From Ruegeria spongiae (GTDB lineage: Bacteria; Pseudomonadota; Alphaproteobacteria; Rhodobacterales; Rhodobacteraceae): a stretch of DNA of 64,000 bases. The notes beneath the pieces were generated by a model. The model saw only the letters and a program-made list of their open reading frames with translations. It was not told the origin of the DNA and did not search any database. Positions 43,373-51,541 of the stretch are shown in pieces (the stretch's first letter is position 1; each line of letters begins with the position of its first letter). A program made the position numbers and the translations under genes. The stretch spans positions 1-64,000 of the forward strand of contig NZ_JAMFMB010000012.1 of the NCBI RefSeq assembly GCF_023502395.1, in the 5' to 3' direction.

Positions 43373-44386
43373 TCAGGTGCCGCAGATATTCTGCAATCGC
43401 ACCCAAGCGCTGTCCGGCAGCACCGGTTCAAGCGTGCGTCCGGCCATGGGGTCGGCCTCGATCAGGCCCAGAACGGTCTCGCCGGTAATGTCGCGGGCAT
43501 AGGCATAGGGCGTCGAGGGCACGGCGGCCTGACCAAAGACCGCCAGCATGACATCATCGGGCAAATCGGCACGCGGCGCGGACAGCACCTGTTCGGCATA
43601 GTGATCGAGGCTCTCGCGGGTCAGATCGCCGGTGGTCAGAAGGCGAAACGCGGCAACAGGACCTGCGGTCTCCAGCAGTTCCGCCAGAGGGTCCAATGCC
43701 TGCGCCCGCGCGCGCTCTACCAGAATGTAGCCGGCGGCAACGGCGGGGTCCTCGTGATCCTCGATCAGGGTCTTGTTCACGGCGACGATCCCGCCGGGCA
43801 AATGCAGCGTATCGGCAATGCCCCCCGGCAGGACAACCAGCCGGTCGACACCGGTGCGGCGCGCCAGCACGTCGAGCGCGGCTCTCGCCTCATTGGCCGC
43901 GCAGGCGCGCCCGGCGACGCGTTCGATTCGGGCCAGCACCGCGCGCCCGATCTCGGCGCGCTTGATCTCGGGCACCACGGAGGTCACATGCCGCTGCAGC
44001 GCGCCGGGCAGCCAGAATACCAGCAGCGCGGCAACCGCCGTGATGACACCGGTGACGCTGAGCCAGCGCAGTCGTCCGGGATGCGGGCGCGCCCGCGCGA
44101 TGGCGCTTTGCAGCCGTGCGATCGCCTCGATCATCGTGGTTTCGGAGTCGGCCAGTTCCAGCGTTTCCTCAGGGTCGCCGTCAGGGTGGAAAATGGCCGG
44201 GAAGGCACCGGGGTTCTGACGCTCCAGCGCGGCCAGCGACCAATGGGTGATCGCCTGATCGTTGAAGTCCGAGATGGTCAGCGTTGCGTCACCGATCGAG
44301 ACAACAACCTCGCGGCGCTGTTCATCGGGGTTCGGGCGCCAGAGCCCGGTGGCCTCGATCCGGTCATATTGCGTGAGGGCGGTCAT
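43373..44386 (-). CDS. Membrane protein resembling an M48 peptidase without the HExxH site
   Basis: A 337-residue protein. The soluble N-terminal part (1-108) has an IGDATLTISDF-like beta domain. One membrane helix sits at about 109-128 (LSVTGVITAVAALLVFWLPG). The C-terminal domain resembles M48-type peptidases: RLVVLPGGIADTLHLPGGIVAVNKTLIED (about 182-210), but where HExxH is expected the sequence reads AVAAGYILVERAR (about 215-227). It is therefore probably catalytically dead. Cys at 162 and 335 could form a disulphide. It is convergent with the SPOR gene, 4 bp between stops. Confidence 0.7.
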   Translation of the reverse strand: MTALTQYDRIEATGLWRPNPDEQRREVVVSIGDATLTISDFNDQAITHWSLAALERQNPGAFPAIFHPDGDPEETLELADSETTMIEAIARLQSAIARARPHPGRLRWLSVTGVITAVAALLVFWLPGALQRHVTSVVPEIKRAEIGRAVLARIERVAGRACAANEARAALDVLARRTGVDRLVVLPGGIADTLHLPGGIVAVNKTLIEDHEDPAVAAGYILVERARAQALDPLAELLETAGPVAAFRLLTTGDLTRESLDHYAEQVLSAPRADLPDDVMLAVFGQAAVPSTPYAYARDITGETVLGLIEADPMAGRTLEPVLPDSAWVRLQNICGT

Positions 44387-44545
44387 ATGCGCTGAAACTG
44401 CTCGTTAGTCTTTTGACGCAGCCTAACATGCGGGCTGCCTGCGCCGCAAACGCCTTGCGACCGCGAAGAGGCGTGAATTCGGGATTGCAATGGCCGGGGC
44501 TTGCGCCGCAGCATGGACCGGAACGGGTGGGGCGCGGGACGGAAC

Positions 44546-45454
44546 ATGCAACCAACATCGCAAGGATCGTTGCTGAGCGCGGCCATGTTGATGATCGCGG
44601 CGATGTCCATCATCGGAGTGATCGACAATTACATCGTCGTTCTGGCAGAGTTTATCGGGCTCTGGCAGTTCCATGTGACGCGTACGCTGGTGGCGCTGCC
44701 GCTGATTGCCGGCCTGTCATTGCTTGGGCTGGGCGGGTTGCGGCCGGTACGATACTGGGCGGTTCTGCTGCGGTCCCTTTTGCTTGCGACCGCAATGATG
44801 TGCTATTTTACCGCGCTGGCCTTTATGCCTATCGCGCAGGCATTGGCTGGCCTGTTCAGTTCTCCGATCTTCGTCCTGCTGATCACCGCCTTCGTCCTGC
44901 GCAATCCGGTGGGACCCTGGCGGATCGGTGCGGTGATGATCGGGTTTTCCGGTATTCTGCTGGTTTTGCAGCCCGATCCGAATGCCTTTGATTATCGCAT
45001 TCTCATCCCGCTCTGTGGTGGTTTCTTCTATGCGCTGAGCGCGATCGCCACCCGCAGCCTGTGTGCGGGGGAAAGTACGGTTGTCCTGCTCGGGGCATCG
45101 ATTGGCGCGCTTGGTCTGATCGGGGGTATTGCCCTTCTGGGTTTGTCCCTGTTCCCGCTTGAGGCAGCGCCCGGCCCGGACGGGTTTGCGGCGCGCGGTT
45201 GGGTCTGGCCGATGACCCCGGCGATCCCGTTTGTGCTGCTTCAAGCCGCGGGATCGGTGATTGCGGTCTATATGCTGACCAAGGCCTATCAACTGGCCGA
45301 GCCTTCTTATGTGTCGGTTTTTGAGTACTCGGTAATGATCTTCGGACCGCTCTTTGCCTGGGTTGCCTTCGGTCAATCGCTGGACGTGACGCAGATCTTC
45401 GGCATCGGGTTGATCGCGCTTGCGGGCATCACCATCGCCTTGCGCTCGGGTTAG
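44546..45454 (+). CDS. DMT-superfamily (EamA) transporter
   Basis: A membrane protein of 302 residues with about ten hydrophobic helices in two EamA halves (residues about 15-140 and 160-300). The MPIAQALAGLFSSPIFVLLITAFVL segment in the first half and VSVFEYSVMIFGPLFAWVAFGQ in the second are typical. Such proteins export amino acids, nucleosides or unknown metabolites; substrate is not predictable. The start is uncertain among ATGs at 44513 and 44546; I prefer 44546 with GGGACGG before it. It is 39 bp from the sulfotransferase gene. Confidence 0.85.
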   Translation: MQPTSQGSLLSAAMLMIAAMSIIGVIDNYIVVLAEFIGLWQFHVTRTLVALPLIAGLSLLGLGGLRPVRYWAVLLRSLLLATAMMCYFTALAFMPIAQALAGLFSSPIFVLLITAFVLRNPVGPWRIGAVMIGFSGILLVLQPDPNAFDYRILIPLCGGFFYALSAIATRSLCAGESTVVLLGASIGALGLIGGIALLGLSLFPLEAAPGPDGFAARGWVWPMTPAIPFVLLQAAGSVIAVYMLTKAYQLAEPSYVSVFEYSVMIFGPLFAWVAFGQSLDVTQIFGIGLIALAGITIALRSG

Positions 45455-45493
45455 AGGTTTTGCCGGGCGGCTCAAGCGGTTAGCGTGTCCCCC

Positions 45494-46141
45494 ATGATCA
45501 TCTCGCGCGGCCGGTCCTATATCTTTGTTCACATCCCCAAGACCGGGGGCACCTCTCTGGCGCTGGCGCTCGAGTCGCGGGCGAAGAAGGACGACATCCT
45601 GATCGGCGATACGCCAAAGGCCCGCCGCCGCCGCCACCGGCAGCAATCGCTGCCCGCGCGCGGGCGGTTGTGGAAACACGCCACGCTGCGCGACATCGAC
45701 GGTGTGGTCAGCGATGACGAGCTTGAAGATTTCTTTGTGTTCACGCTGGTGCGCAACCCCTGGGATCGCGCGGTCAGTTACTACCACTGGTTGCGAGAAC
45801 AGCGTTTTGACCATCCAACGGTGACCTTGGCGAAGCGGTTGCAGTTTGAGGCGTTCGTGCTGCATTCCGACACGCTGGCCGCTTTCCGTAGCCACCCCTA
45901 TACCAGCTACATGCGGGACGCGGCGGGGGTTGATCGCAGCAATCTCTATATCCGTATCGAGCATTTCGAAGCAGATGCCACAGCGCTTTGGCAGCATCTG
46001 GGCTTTGAAGTTGTGATGCCGCACGTCAACCGATCAGAGCGTTTGGCAGATTACCGGCGCTATTATTCCCCACCAATGATCGACGCGATCGCCAAAGTCT
46101 GCGCGGTTGATATTCACAAGTTTAACTACCGTTTTGAGTGA
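45494..46141 (+). CDS. Sulfotransferase family 2-like protein
   Basis: A 215-residue protein with the PAPS 5'-phosphosulphate loop FVHIPKTGGTS near residues 10-20 and the 3'-phosphate motif VRNPWDRAVSYYHW near 89-102. This matches the sulfotransferase family 2 used on carbohydrates in bacteria and animals. There is no signal peptide. A GTG at 45485 would add three residues. A very basic linker (ARRRRHRQQ) lies near 45-55. The acceptor is unknown. It follows the DMT gene closely and may share its transcript. Confidence 0.85.
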   Translation: MIISRGRSYIFVHIPKTGGTSLALALESRAKKDDILIGDTPKARRRRHRQQSLPARGRLWKHATLRDIDGVVSDDELEDFFVFTLVRNPWDRAVSYYHWLREQRFDHPTVTLAKRLQFEAFVLHSDTLAAFRSHPYTSYMRDAAGVDRSNLYIRIEHFEADATALWQHLGFEVVMPHVNRSERLADYRRYYSPPMIDAIAKVCAVDIHKFNYRFE

Positions 46142-46499
46142 TCCATCTCAGATGTTGTTTCCGATTGTGGCGCAATCATTCCTCGGCTGCATGATTGCGT
46201 GAAAATGACCGGCCAATGACACAAATTAGACGCTGTCAGGGCATAAAAAAGCTTCCGAATCGGCGCTCCTTTCCCCTACGTAAACTTTGGCCAGTCCGGC
46301 TTTGCTGCTGCCACCGGGACGGCACTTGATCACGGTCGGATCTGTGGAAGCCGCGAGGTCGCGGCGGTGCTGATGATCAAAGCCCCCACAAGGAACGATG
46401 GGTCGCATTTTCGGCACGCCAGCCATCACGGCAAAGCTGGCCCAACTTCCCGCCCTCGCGGGATGTTTGGAGACCACCCCCCTCTGTCTCCGAACGAAA
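46142..46499. other. Hairpin-rich convergent gap, possible RNA
   Basis: No convincing protein gene. Four hairpins lie at 46294-46320 (GTCCGG/CCGGGAC), 46350-46365 (GCCGCG/CGCGGC), 46448-46463 (TCCCGC/GCGGGA) and 46469-46491 (GGAGAC/GTCTCC). An A6 run at 46246-46251 would be a U6 tract on the minus strand. A minus-strand small RNA of about 240 nt is conceivable. A 95-codon minus frame spans it but has no family resemblance. Confidence 0.3.
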
Positions 46500-46537
46500 A
46501 AACCGGCGTTCAATTTCGGAGCGCCGGTTTCCTTTTT
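46500..46537. terminator. Strong terminator downstream of fadJ
   Basis: AAACCGGCG (46500-46508) pairs with CGCCGGTTT (46522-46530). T-runs occur on both sides: CCTTTTT on the plus strand and, from the A-run at 46496-46502, UUUUUU on the minus strand. It is placed just beyond the fadJ stop, so its main job is ending the beta-oxidation operon. Confidence 0.85.
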
Positions 46538-46548
46538 AATGAATTAGA

Positions 46549-48747
46549 TCAGGCTGCTTTGGCTTCCGGATCGAAGCGCCCGTAAAAGCTTTGCCCCTTG
46601 GCGGCCATGTCACGCAGCAGTTGCGGGCAGGCGAACCGGTCGCCATAGGCGGCAGTCAACTGATCGCAGCGCTCGGCGGCATAAGGCGTGCCGATGATAT
46701 CGAGCCAGCTGAGCGGACCGCCGGACCAGGGCGCAAAGCCCCAGGCCAGAACCGCGCCCACGTCGCCTTCGCGGATGTCCATCAGAACGTTTTCTTCCAG
46801 TGCGCGCACGGCTTCCAGAACCTGTGCGAACATCAGGCGTTCCTGCACTTCGGTCAGGTCGGGCTGATCTTCGGCCAGCGGGTATTTCTCACCCAGACCC
46901 TCCCAGTAACCCAGACGCTTGCCCTTCTCGTCATACTCGAAGAAGCCGGCATTGGCTTTGCGGCCCAGACGGCCCAGATCTTCGAGCCAGAAGATCAACT
47001 CGTCGGCGGGGTTCTCGGGGTAGTCATCGCCCAGAGCCTCTTTGGTGGCCCGCGCGATCTTGGCGCCCAGATCGATCGAGGTCTCGTCGTTCAGCTGGAT
47101 TGGACCCACCGGGAAGCCCAACTGCGTTGCGGCATTGTCGATCAGCGCGGGCGAGACGCCTTCGGTGATCATCCGCAGACCTTCGTTGATGTAGGGAATG
47201 ATGCAGCGGTTGGCGTAGAAGAAGCGCGCATCATTGACCACGATCGGCGTCTTGCGGATCTGGCGCACATAGTCCAGCGCCTTGGCCACCGCACGATCAC
47301 CGGTTTCGCGACCCTTGATGATCTCGACCAGCAGCATTTTCTCGACCGGCGAGAAGAAGTGGATGCCGATGAACTGCTCGGGGCGCGACGACGCCTTGGC
47401 AAGATCGGTGATCGGCAGGGTCGAGGTGTTGGAGGCAAAGATGCAATCCTCGGGGATCACGGCTTCGACCTTCTTGGTCATCTCGGCCTTGACGGCAGTG
47501 TCTTCGAAGACGGCTTCGACGATCAGGTCACAGCCTTCAAGTGCTGCCAGATCGGGCGTTGCGGTGATCAGAGACAGCATCGCCTCTTTCTTTTCGGGCG
47601 TTGCCTTGCCGCGCTTGATGCCCTTGTCAAGATGGGCTTCGGTATAGGCCTTTCCCTTGTCGGCGGCGGCCTGGTCGCGGTCGATCAGGACCACCTCGAT
47701 ACCGGCCTGTGCCGAGACCAGCGCGATGCCCGCGCCCATCATGCCTGCGCCCAGAACGCCGACCTTCTTGACCCTCTGGTCCGCGACACCGGCGGGGCGC
47801 ACGGCGCCTTTTTCCAGCGCCTGCTTGTTGATGAACAGGCTGCGGATCATCGCTGACGAGGACGGGTTCATCAGCACATTGGTGAACCAGCGTGCTTCGA
47901 TCTTGAGCGCGGTGTCGAAGTCGACCAGCGCGCCTTCATAGATCGCCGAGAGCAGCGCCTTGGCCGCCGGGAAGGCGCCTTGGGTCTTGCCGTTGACCAT
48001 GGCCGAGGCACCAACGAAGGTCCCGAAACCGGCAGGGTGGTAGGGGTCTCCGCCGGGCATCTTGTAGCCTTTGGCATCCCAGGGTTTGACGATGTCCTCG
48101 TCCTTGGCGTTCAGCACCCACTGGCGCGCCGCTTCGAGCGGATCGGCAGACAGCTCGTCGACCATCTTGGCGGCCTTGGCCTTGGCCGGGTCCATCATCT
48201 TGCCTTCCAGCAGAACCGGAGAGGCCGCCATGGCGCCAACCATGTAGGAATAACGAATGGTGCCACCGCCGCCGGGGAAGATGCCCAGCAGAATCTCGGG
48301 CAGGCCGATCTTGGATTTCGGGTTGTCGGTCATCACGCGGTGGTGACAGGCCAGAGCAATCTCGGTGCCGATACCGGCGCAGGTGCCGTTGATGGCGCAG
48401 GCCACCGGCTTGCCGCCCTTGTTGGTCTTGAGCTCCATGCCCGCGCGCTCAAGCTTGCGCAGGACGCGGTGGCCGGCCATGGTGAAGTCGAACAGCGCCT
48501 TGGCCGGTTCGTCGCCCGCTTCTTCGCGGATCGTGGCCAGCGTGTTCAGATCCATGCCCCCGGCAAAGTCCTTTTTTGCGCTGGTGATCACGATGCCTTT
48601 GACCGCGTCGTCAGCCAGGGCCTGTTCGACGAAGCCGTCGAATTCCCCATAGGCCTCGCGGGTCAGCACGTTCATGCTTTTGCCCACGGCGTCCCAGGTG
48701 ATGATAGCGACGCCGTCGGCGTCCACGTCGTATTTAAAATCGGTCAT
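46549..48747 (-). CDS. fadJ: Fatty acid oxidation multifunctional protein: enoyl-CoA hydratase / 3-hydroxyacyl-CoA dehydrogenase
   Basis: A 732-residue FadJ/FadB-type alpha subunit. The N-terminal crotonase part (residues 1 to about 190) has the oxyanion segments KKDFAGGMDLNTL (about 58-70) and INGTCAGIGTEIALACH (about 119). The dehydrogenase part starts with the NAD motif VGVLGAGMMGAGIALVSAQAG near 331-351, and SSRPEQFIGIHFFSPVEKMLLVEII is in the catalytic region near 445. It does hydration and oxidation in beta-oxidation. It is the last gene of the operon and overlaps the cupin gene by 4 bp. Confidence 0.96.
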   Translation of the reverse strand: MTDFKYDVDADGVAIITWDAVGKSMNVLTREAYGEFDGFVEQALADDAVKGIVITSAKKDFAGGMDLNTLATIREEAGDEPAKALFDFTMAGHRVLRKLERAGMELKTNKGGKPVACAINGTCAGIGTEIALACHHRVMTDNPKSKIGLPEILLGIFPGGGGTIRYSYMVGAMAASPVLLEGKMMDPAKAKAAKMVDELSADPLEAARQWVLNAKDEDIVKPWDAKGYKMPGGDPYHPAGFGTFVGASAMVNGKTQGAFPAAKALLSAIYEGALVDFDTALKIEARWFTNVLMNPSSSAMIRSLFINKQALEKGAVRPAGVADQRVKKVGVLGAGMMGAGIALVSAQAGIEVVLIDRDQAAADKGKAYTEAHLDKGIKRGKATPEKKEAMLSLITATPDLAALEGCDLIVEAVFEDTAVKAEMTKKVEAVIPEDCIFASNTSTLPITDLAKASSRPEQFIGIHFFSPVEKMLLVEIIKGRETGDRAVAKALDYVRQIRKTPIVVNDARFFYANRCIIPYINEGLRMITEGVSPALIDNAATQLGFPVGPIQLNDETSIDLGAKIARATKEALGDDYPENPADELIFWLEDLGRLGRKANAGFFEYDEKGKRLGYWEGLGEKYPLAEDQPDLTEVQERLMFAQVLEAVRALEENVLMDIREGDVGAVLAWGFAPWSGGPLSWLDIIGTPYAAERCDQLTAAYGDRFACPQLLRDMAAKGQSFYGRFDPEAKAA

Positions 48748-49229
48748 GTCTCGTCTCCGATCTGGTCAGCCGTCAGAGGGCTGCCATCTTTGCGGGTGAA
48801 GGCAAAACCGTTCATGTCCTGCTTCACCATCATGTCGATATCGCTGTAATAGCCGGTTTCAGTCGGGGTTCGGGTGCCCACCACCAGAAAGGCGGCAGGG
48901 GCATCCGATTTGTTTACAAGGTGATGCCCGTTGGCATCCCCGGCGGGGAAGGTGGCGCAATCGCCGGGCTGCATCGCATGGTCGCCGTCATCGTCGATCA
49001 GCGTGCAGATCCCTTCGGTCACCATCACGAACTCGTCCTGCTCCATATGGTAATGGCGCAAGGACGAGGCCGCGCCGGGCGCAAGCCGGACCAGATTCAC
49101 ACCATATTGAGTAAGCCCACCGGCATCGCCCAGCCGCTGGCTGCTGCGGCCTTCGCCATTGCGCGCCAGCTTGCCGGGATAACCCGATCCGGTCAGCCAC
49201 TCGATCTGGGTGAGGTCCAGCTTGGGCAT
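48744..49229 (-). CDS. Cupin-domain protein in the beta-oxidation operon
   Basis: A 161-residue single-domain cupin. The metal-binding motifs are visible as SLRHYHMEQDEFVMVTEG (about 56-73) and GDCATFPAGDANGHHLVN (about 91-108), so a metal site with His residues is likely intact. Related proteins are unassigned, often stabilising or sensing small molecules. It sits between fadA (1-nt overlap, TGATG) and fadJ (4-bp overlap), so it is surely translated with them, and a role in acyl-CoA metabolism is inferred from this alone. Confidence 0.85.
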   Translation of the reverse strand: MPKLDLTQIEWLTGSGYPGKLARNGEGRSSQRLGDAGGLTQYGVNLVRLAPGAASSLRHYHMEQDEFVMVTEGICTLIDDDGDHAMQPGDCATFPAGDANGHHLVNKSDAPAAFLVVGTRTPTETGYYSDIDMMVKQDMNGFAFTRKDGSPLTADQIGDET

Positions 49230-50440
49230 CAGACGCGCTCGATCACCGTGGCGGCACCCATGCCGGATGCGATGCAGAGCGTGGCCAGACCGGTTTCCTT
49301 GTCGGTGCGCTCAAGCTCATCCAGCAGCGTGCCAATGATGATCGCGCCGGTGGCACCCAGCGGGTGACCCATGGCGATCGAGCCACCATTGACGTTGACC
49401 AGTTCCGGATCGACATCAAAGGCCTGCTGGAAGCGCAGCACAACGCTGGCGAAGGCTTCGTTCACCTCAAAGAGGTCGATATCGCCGATGGTCATGCCGT
49501 TGTCGGCCAGGATCTTCTCGGTCACCGGAACCGGGCCGGTCAGCATCATGGTGGGCTCGGTGCCGATCTTGGCGGTGCCCTTGATGCGCGCGCGCGGCTT
49601 CAGGCCGTATTTCTCGCCAAATTCCTTGTTGCCGATCAGAACCGCCGCTGCCCCGTCCACGATGCCCGAGCTGTTGCCCGCGTGGTGGATGTGGTTGATC
49701 CGCTCCAGATGGGGGTATTTCATCAGCGCGACCTTGTCGAAGCCGGGCATCTGCTCGCCCATGGCCTGGAAGGCCGGCTTGAGGCCACCCAGCGACTGCA
49801 TGTCAGTGCCGGGGCGCATGTATTCGTCATGATCCAGGATCGGAATGCCGTTCTGGTCCTTGACGGTGATCACCGATTTCGAGAAGCGGTTTTCTTCCCA
49901 GGCTTTGGCAGCGCGGCGCTGGGATTCCATGGCCAGCGCATCGGCCTGGTCGCGGGTGAACCCGTACTCGGTGGCGATCAGATCGGCCGAGATACCCTGC
50001 GGCACGAAACAGGTACCCATCGCGATCGTGGGATCGACCGGAAAGGCGGCACCGTCGCTGCCCATGGCGACCCGGCCCATCATTTCGACACCACCGGCGA
50101 TATACGCATCGCCGCCGCCGCCCCTGACCTGGTTGGCGGCCAGGTTGACCGCCTCCATGCCGCTGGCGCAGAAACGGTTGATGGAAAGGCCGGGGATGGA
50201 TTGATCCAGCTCCGAGGCCAGCACGGCAGTCCGTGCCAGGCAGCCGCCCTGTTCCTTGACCTGGGCCACGTTGCCCCAGATCACGTCCTCGACCGCATGG
50301 CCTTCCAGGCCATTGCGCTCTTTCACCGCGTTCAGCGTCACTGCGCTGAGCCGCGCGGATGTCACCTCGTGCAGGCTGCCATCCTTGCGTCCCTTACCCC
50401 TGGGGGTACGCAGAGCATCGTAGATGTATGCTTCGGTCAT
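49229..50440 (-). CDS. fadA: Acetyl-CoA C-acyltransferase (thiolase)
   Basis: A 403-residue thiolase. The acyl-accepting Cys91 is in SINRFCASGMEAVN; the C-terminal motifs GHPLGATGAI with the catalytic His (about 360) and LCIASGMGAATVIE with the second Cys (about 390) are intact. It cleaves 3-ketoacyl-CoA to acetyl-CoA. The pairing with fadJ in one operon supports a beta-oxidation role rather than PHB synthesis. GAGGAG lies before the ATG. Overlaps the downstream cupin by one base. Confidence 0.95.
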   Translation of the reverse strand: MTEAYIYDALRTPRGKGRKDGSLHEVTSARLSAVTLNAVKERNGLEGHAVEDVIWGNVAQVKEQGGCLARTAVLASELDQSIPGLSINRFCASGMEAVNLAANQVRGGGGDAYIAGGVEMMGRVAMGSDGAAFPVDPTIAMGTCFVPQGISADLIATEYGFTRDQADALAMESQRRAAKAWEENRFSKSVITVKDQNGIPILDHDEYMRPGTDMQSLGGLKPAFQAMGEQMPGFDKVALMKYPHLERINHIHHAGNSSGIVDGAAAVLIGNKEFGEKYGLKPRARIKGTAKIGTEPTMMLTGPVPVTEKILADNGMTIGDIDLFEVNEAFASVVLRFQQAFDVDPELVNVNGGSIAMGHPLGATGAIIIGTLLDELERTDKETGLATLCIASGMGAATVIERV

Positions 50441-50450
50441 GTTGCTCTCC

Positions 50451-51089
50451 TCAAGCTCGGTCCGACGATTTGCCGGGCATCAGATCATAGGGGTGTTTCC
50501 AGCCACGCGTTTCACTGATCCGCGTGAGCCAGGCGTCGATATGGGGCCAGTCGGCCCGGTCAAACCCGAAAGGTTCCGGATAATAGAGATAGCTGCAGCA
50601 GCTGAGATCGGCATTGGTGAGCCCGTCGCCAACAATCCAGTCGCGCCCGTCCAGATGGGCGTTCAGCGTTGCGTAAGCGGCCTTGAGCCGGCCCTGGTTG
50701 AAGGCAATCACCTCGGCGGGGCGCTTGTCTTCGGGCAGGAAATTGATCAGGTAACGGGTCAGCCCCGCCATCGAGCTGAATTTGTGATTGTCCCACAGGA
50801 CCCAGCGCAGAATGTCATAGCGCTCAGCCTCGGTCCGGCCGCCGAACTTGCCGGATTTCTCGCTGACATAAGCCTGGATCGCGCCCGATTGGCTGGTGCG
50901 GAATTCGCCGTCGATCAGAACCGGCGCTTCGCCCATTTCGTTGACGTCGCGGCGAAACTCCGGGGTTCTGGTCTGGCCGTTGAAGAAATCGACGAACACA
51001 GGCTCCCAGTCGAGCCCCGACAATTCGAGGGCCAGCGCTGCCTTGTATGAATTCCCGCTTTCTGCGAAGCAGTGAAGTTTCATCGTCAT
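50451..51089 (-). CDS. Glutathione S-transferase family protein
   Basis: A 212-residue GST. The N-terminal thioredoxin-like domain starts MTMKLHCFAESGNSYKAALALE, with the catalytic Ser/Asn region at about 11-16, and contains GEAPVLIDGEFRTSQSGAI (the glutathione-binding cis-Pro and Ser region, about 54-72). The helical C-terminal domain follows with FLPEDKRPAEVIAF and the N-capping segment GLTNADLSCCSYLYY. The start is ATG 51089 with AGGAG 10 nt upstream. It lies between the RHH-like gene and fadA in the beta-oxidation operon. Substrate unknown. Confidence 0.88.
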   Translation of the reverse strand: MTMKLHCFAESGNSYKAALALELSGLDWEPVFVDFFNGQTRTPEFRRDVNEMGEAPVLIDGEFRTSQSGAIQAYVSEKSGKFGGRTEAERYDILRWVLWDNHKFSSMAGLTRYLINFLPEDKRPAEVIAFNQGRLKAAYATLNAHLDGRDWIVGDGLTNADLSCCSYLYYPEPFGFDRADWPHIDAWLTRISETRGWKHPYDLMPGKSSDRA

Positions 51090-51273
51090 GTGCTCAGCAC
51101 TCCTGTGAAGCGTCTGCTGCCCGCTGTTATTGAGTATTCCGAGAAAGATGAAGTGTGCCGGTACGTCAGTCGCGAATGTACGCAACGCGCAATGCGCCGG
51201 GGCTTCAACCTTGTCGGAAGGCTCAGTGAAATCCGGTGTGCCAGCTTGTCCCTTCAGCCGGTTGCCGGGGCGA

Positions 51274-51486
51274 TCATCGTTTTCGGTCCTCCAGTTCCGC
51301 ATTGAACAGACGCAGTCTGTGGGTCAGGTTTTCGTCATTGATGACGCTGTTGAAGTTCTCGAACAGGAACGACAATGCCTCGCCCTCGTCCAGCCCCGCC
51401 TCGGCGGCAAACCTCTTCAATCTGCGATAGCCGTCCTCGGTCATGGCGACGGGGAAGCGGCGGGTCAGGCGGAAACGTTTCGGCAT
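51274..51486 (-). CDS. Small ribbon-helix-helix-like protein
   Basis: A 70-residue basic protein. The strand RFRLTRRFPVAM followed by helix TEDGYRRLKRFAAEAGL and then DEGEALSFLFENF has the layout of a ribbon-helix-helix (CopG-like) fold, with exposed basic residues on the strand, so DNA binding is possible. Strictly it is a protein of unknown function. AGAGGA is placed about 6 nt before the ATG at 51486. It lies 55 bp after fadE and 184 bp before the GST gene in the same direction. Confidence 0.7.
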   Translation of the reverse strand: MPKRFRLTRRFPVAMTEDGYRRLKRFAAEAGLDEGEALSFLFENFNSVINDENLTHRLRLFNAELEDRKR

Positions 51487-51541
51487 CTTGATCCTCTGGG
51501 TTGAAAGGCTCCGGACCGGGTGGCCCGGAGCCAATCTGGGA

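Noticed and set aside
46226-46513. A 95-codon minus-strand frame in the gap next to fadJ
   Set aside because: It starts inside the fadJ terminator region, has no family resemblance and covers several hairpins. I treat the gap as non-coding.
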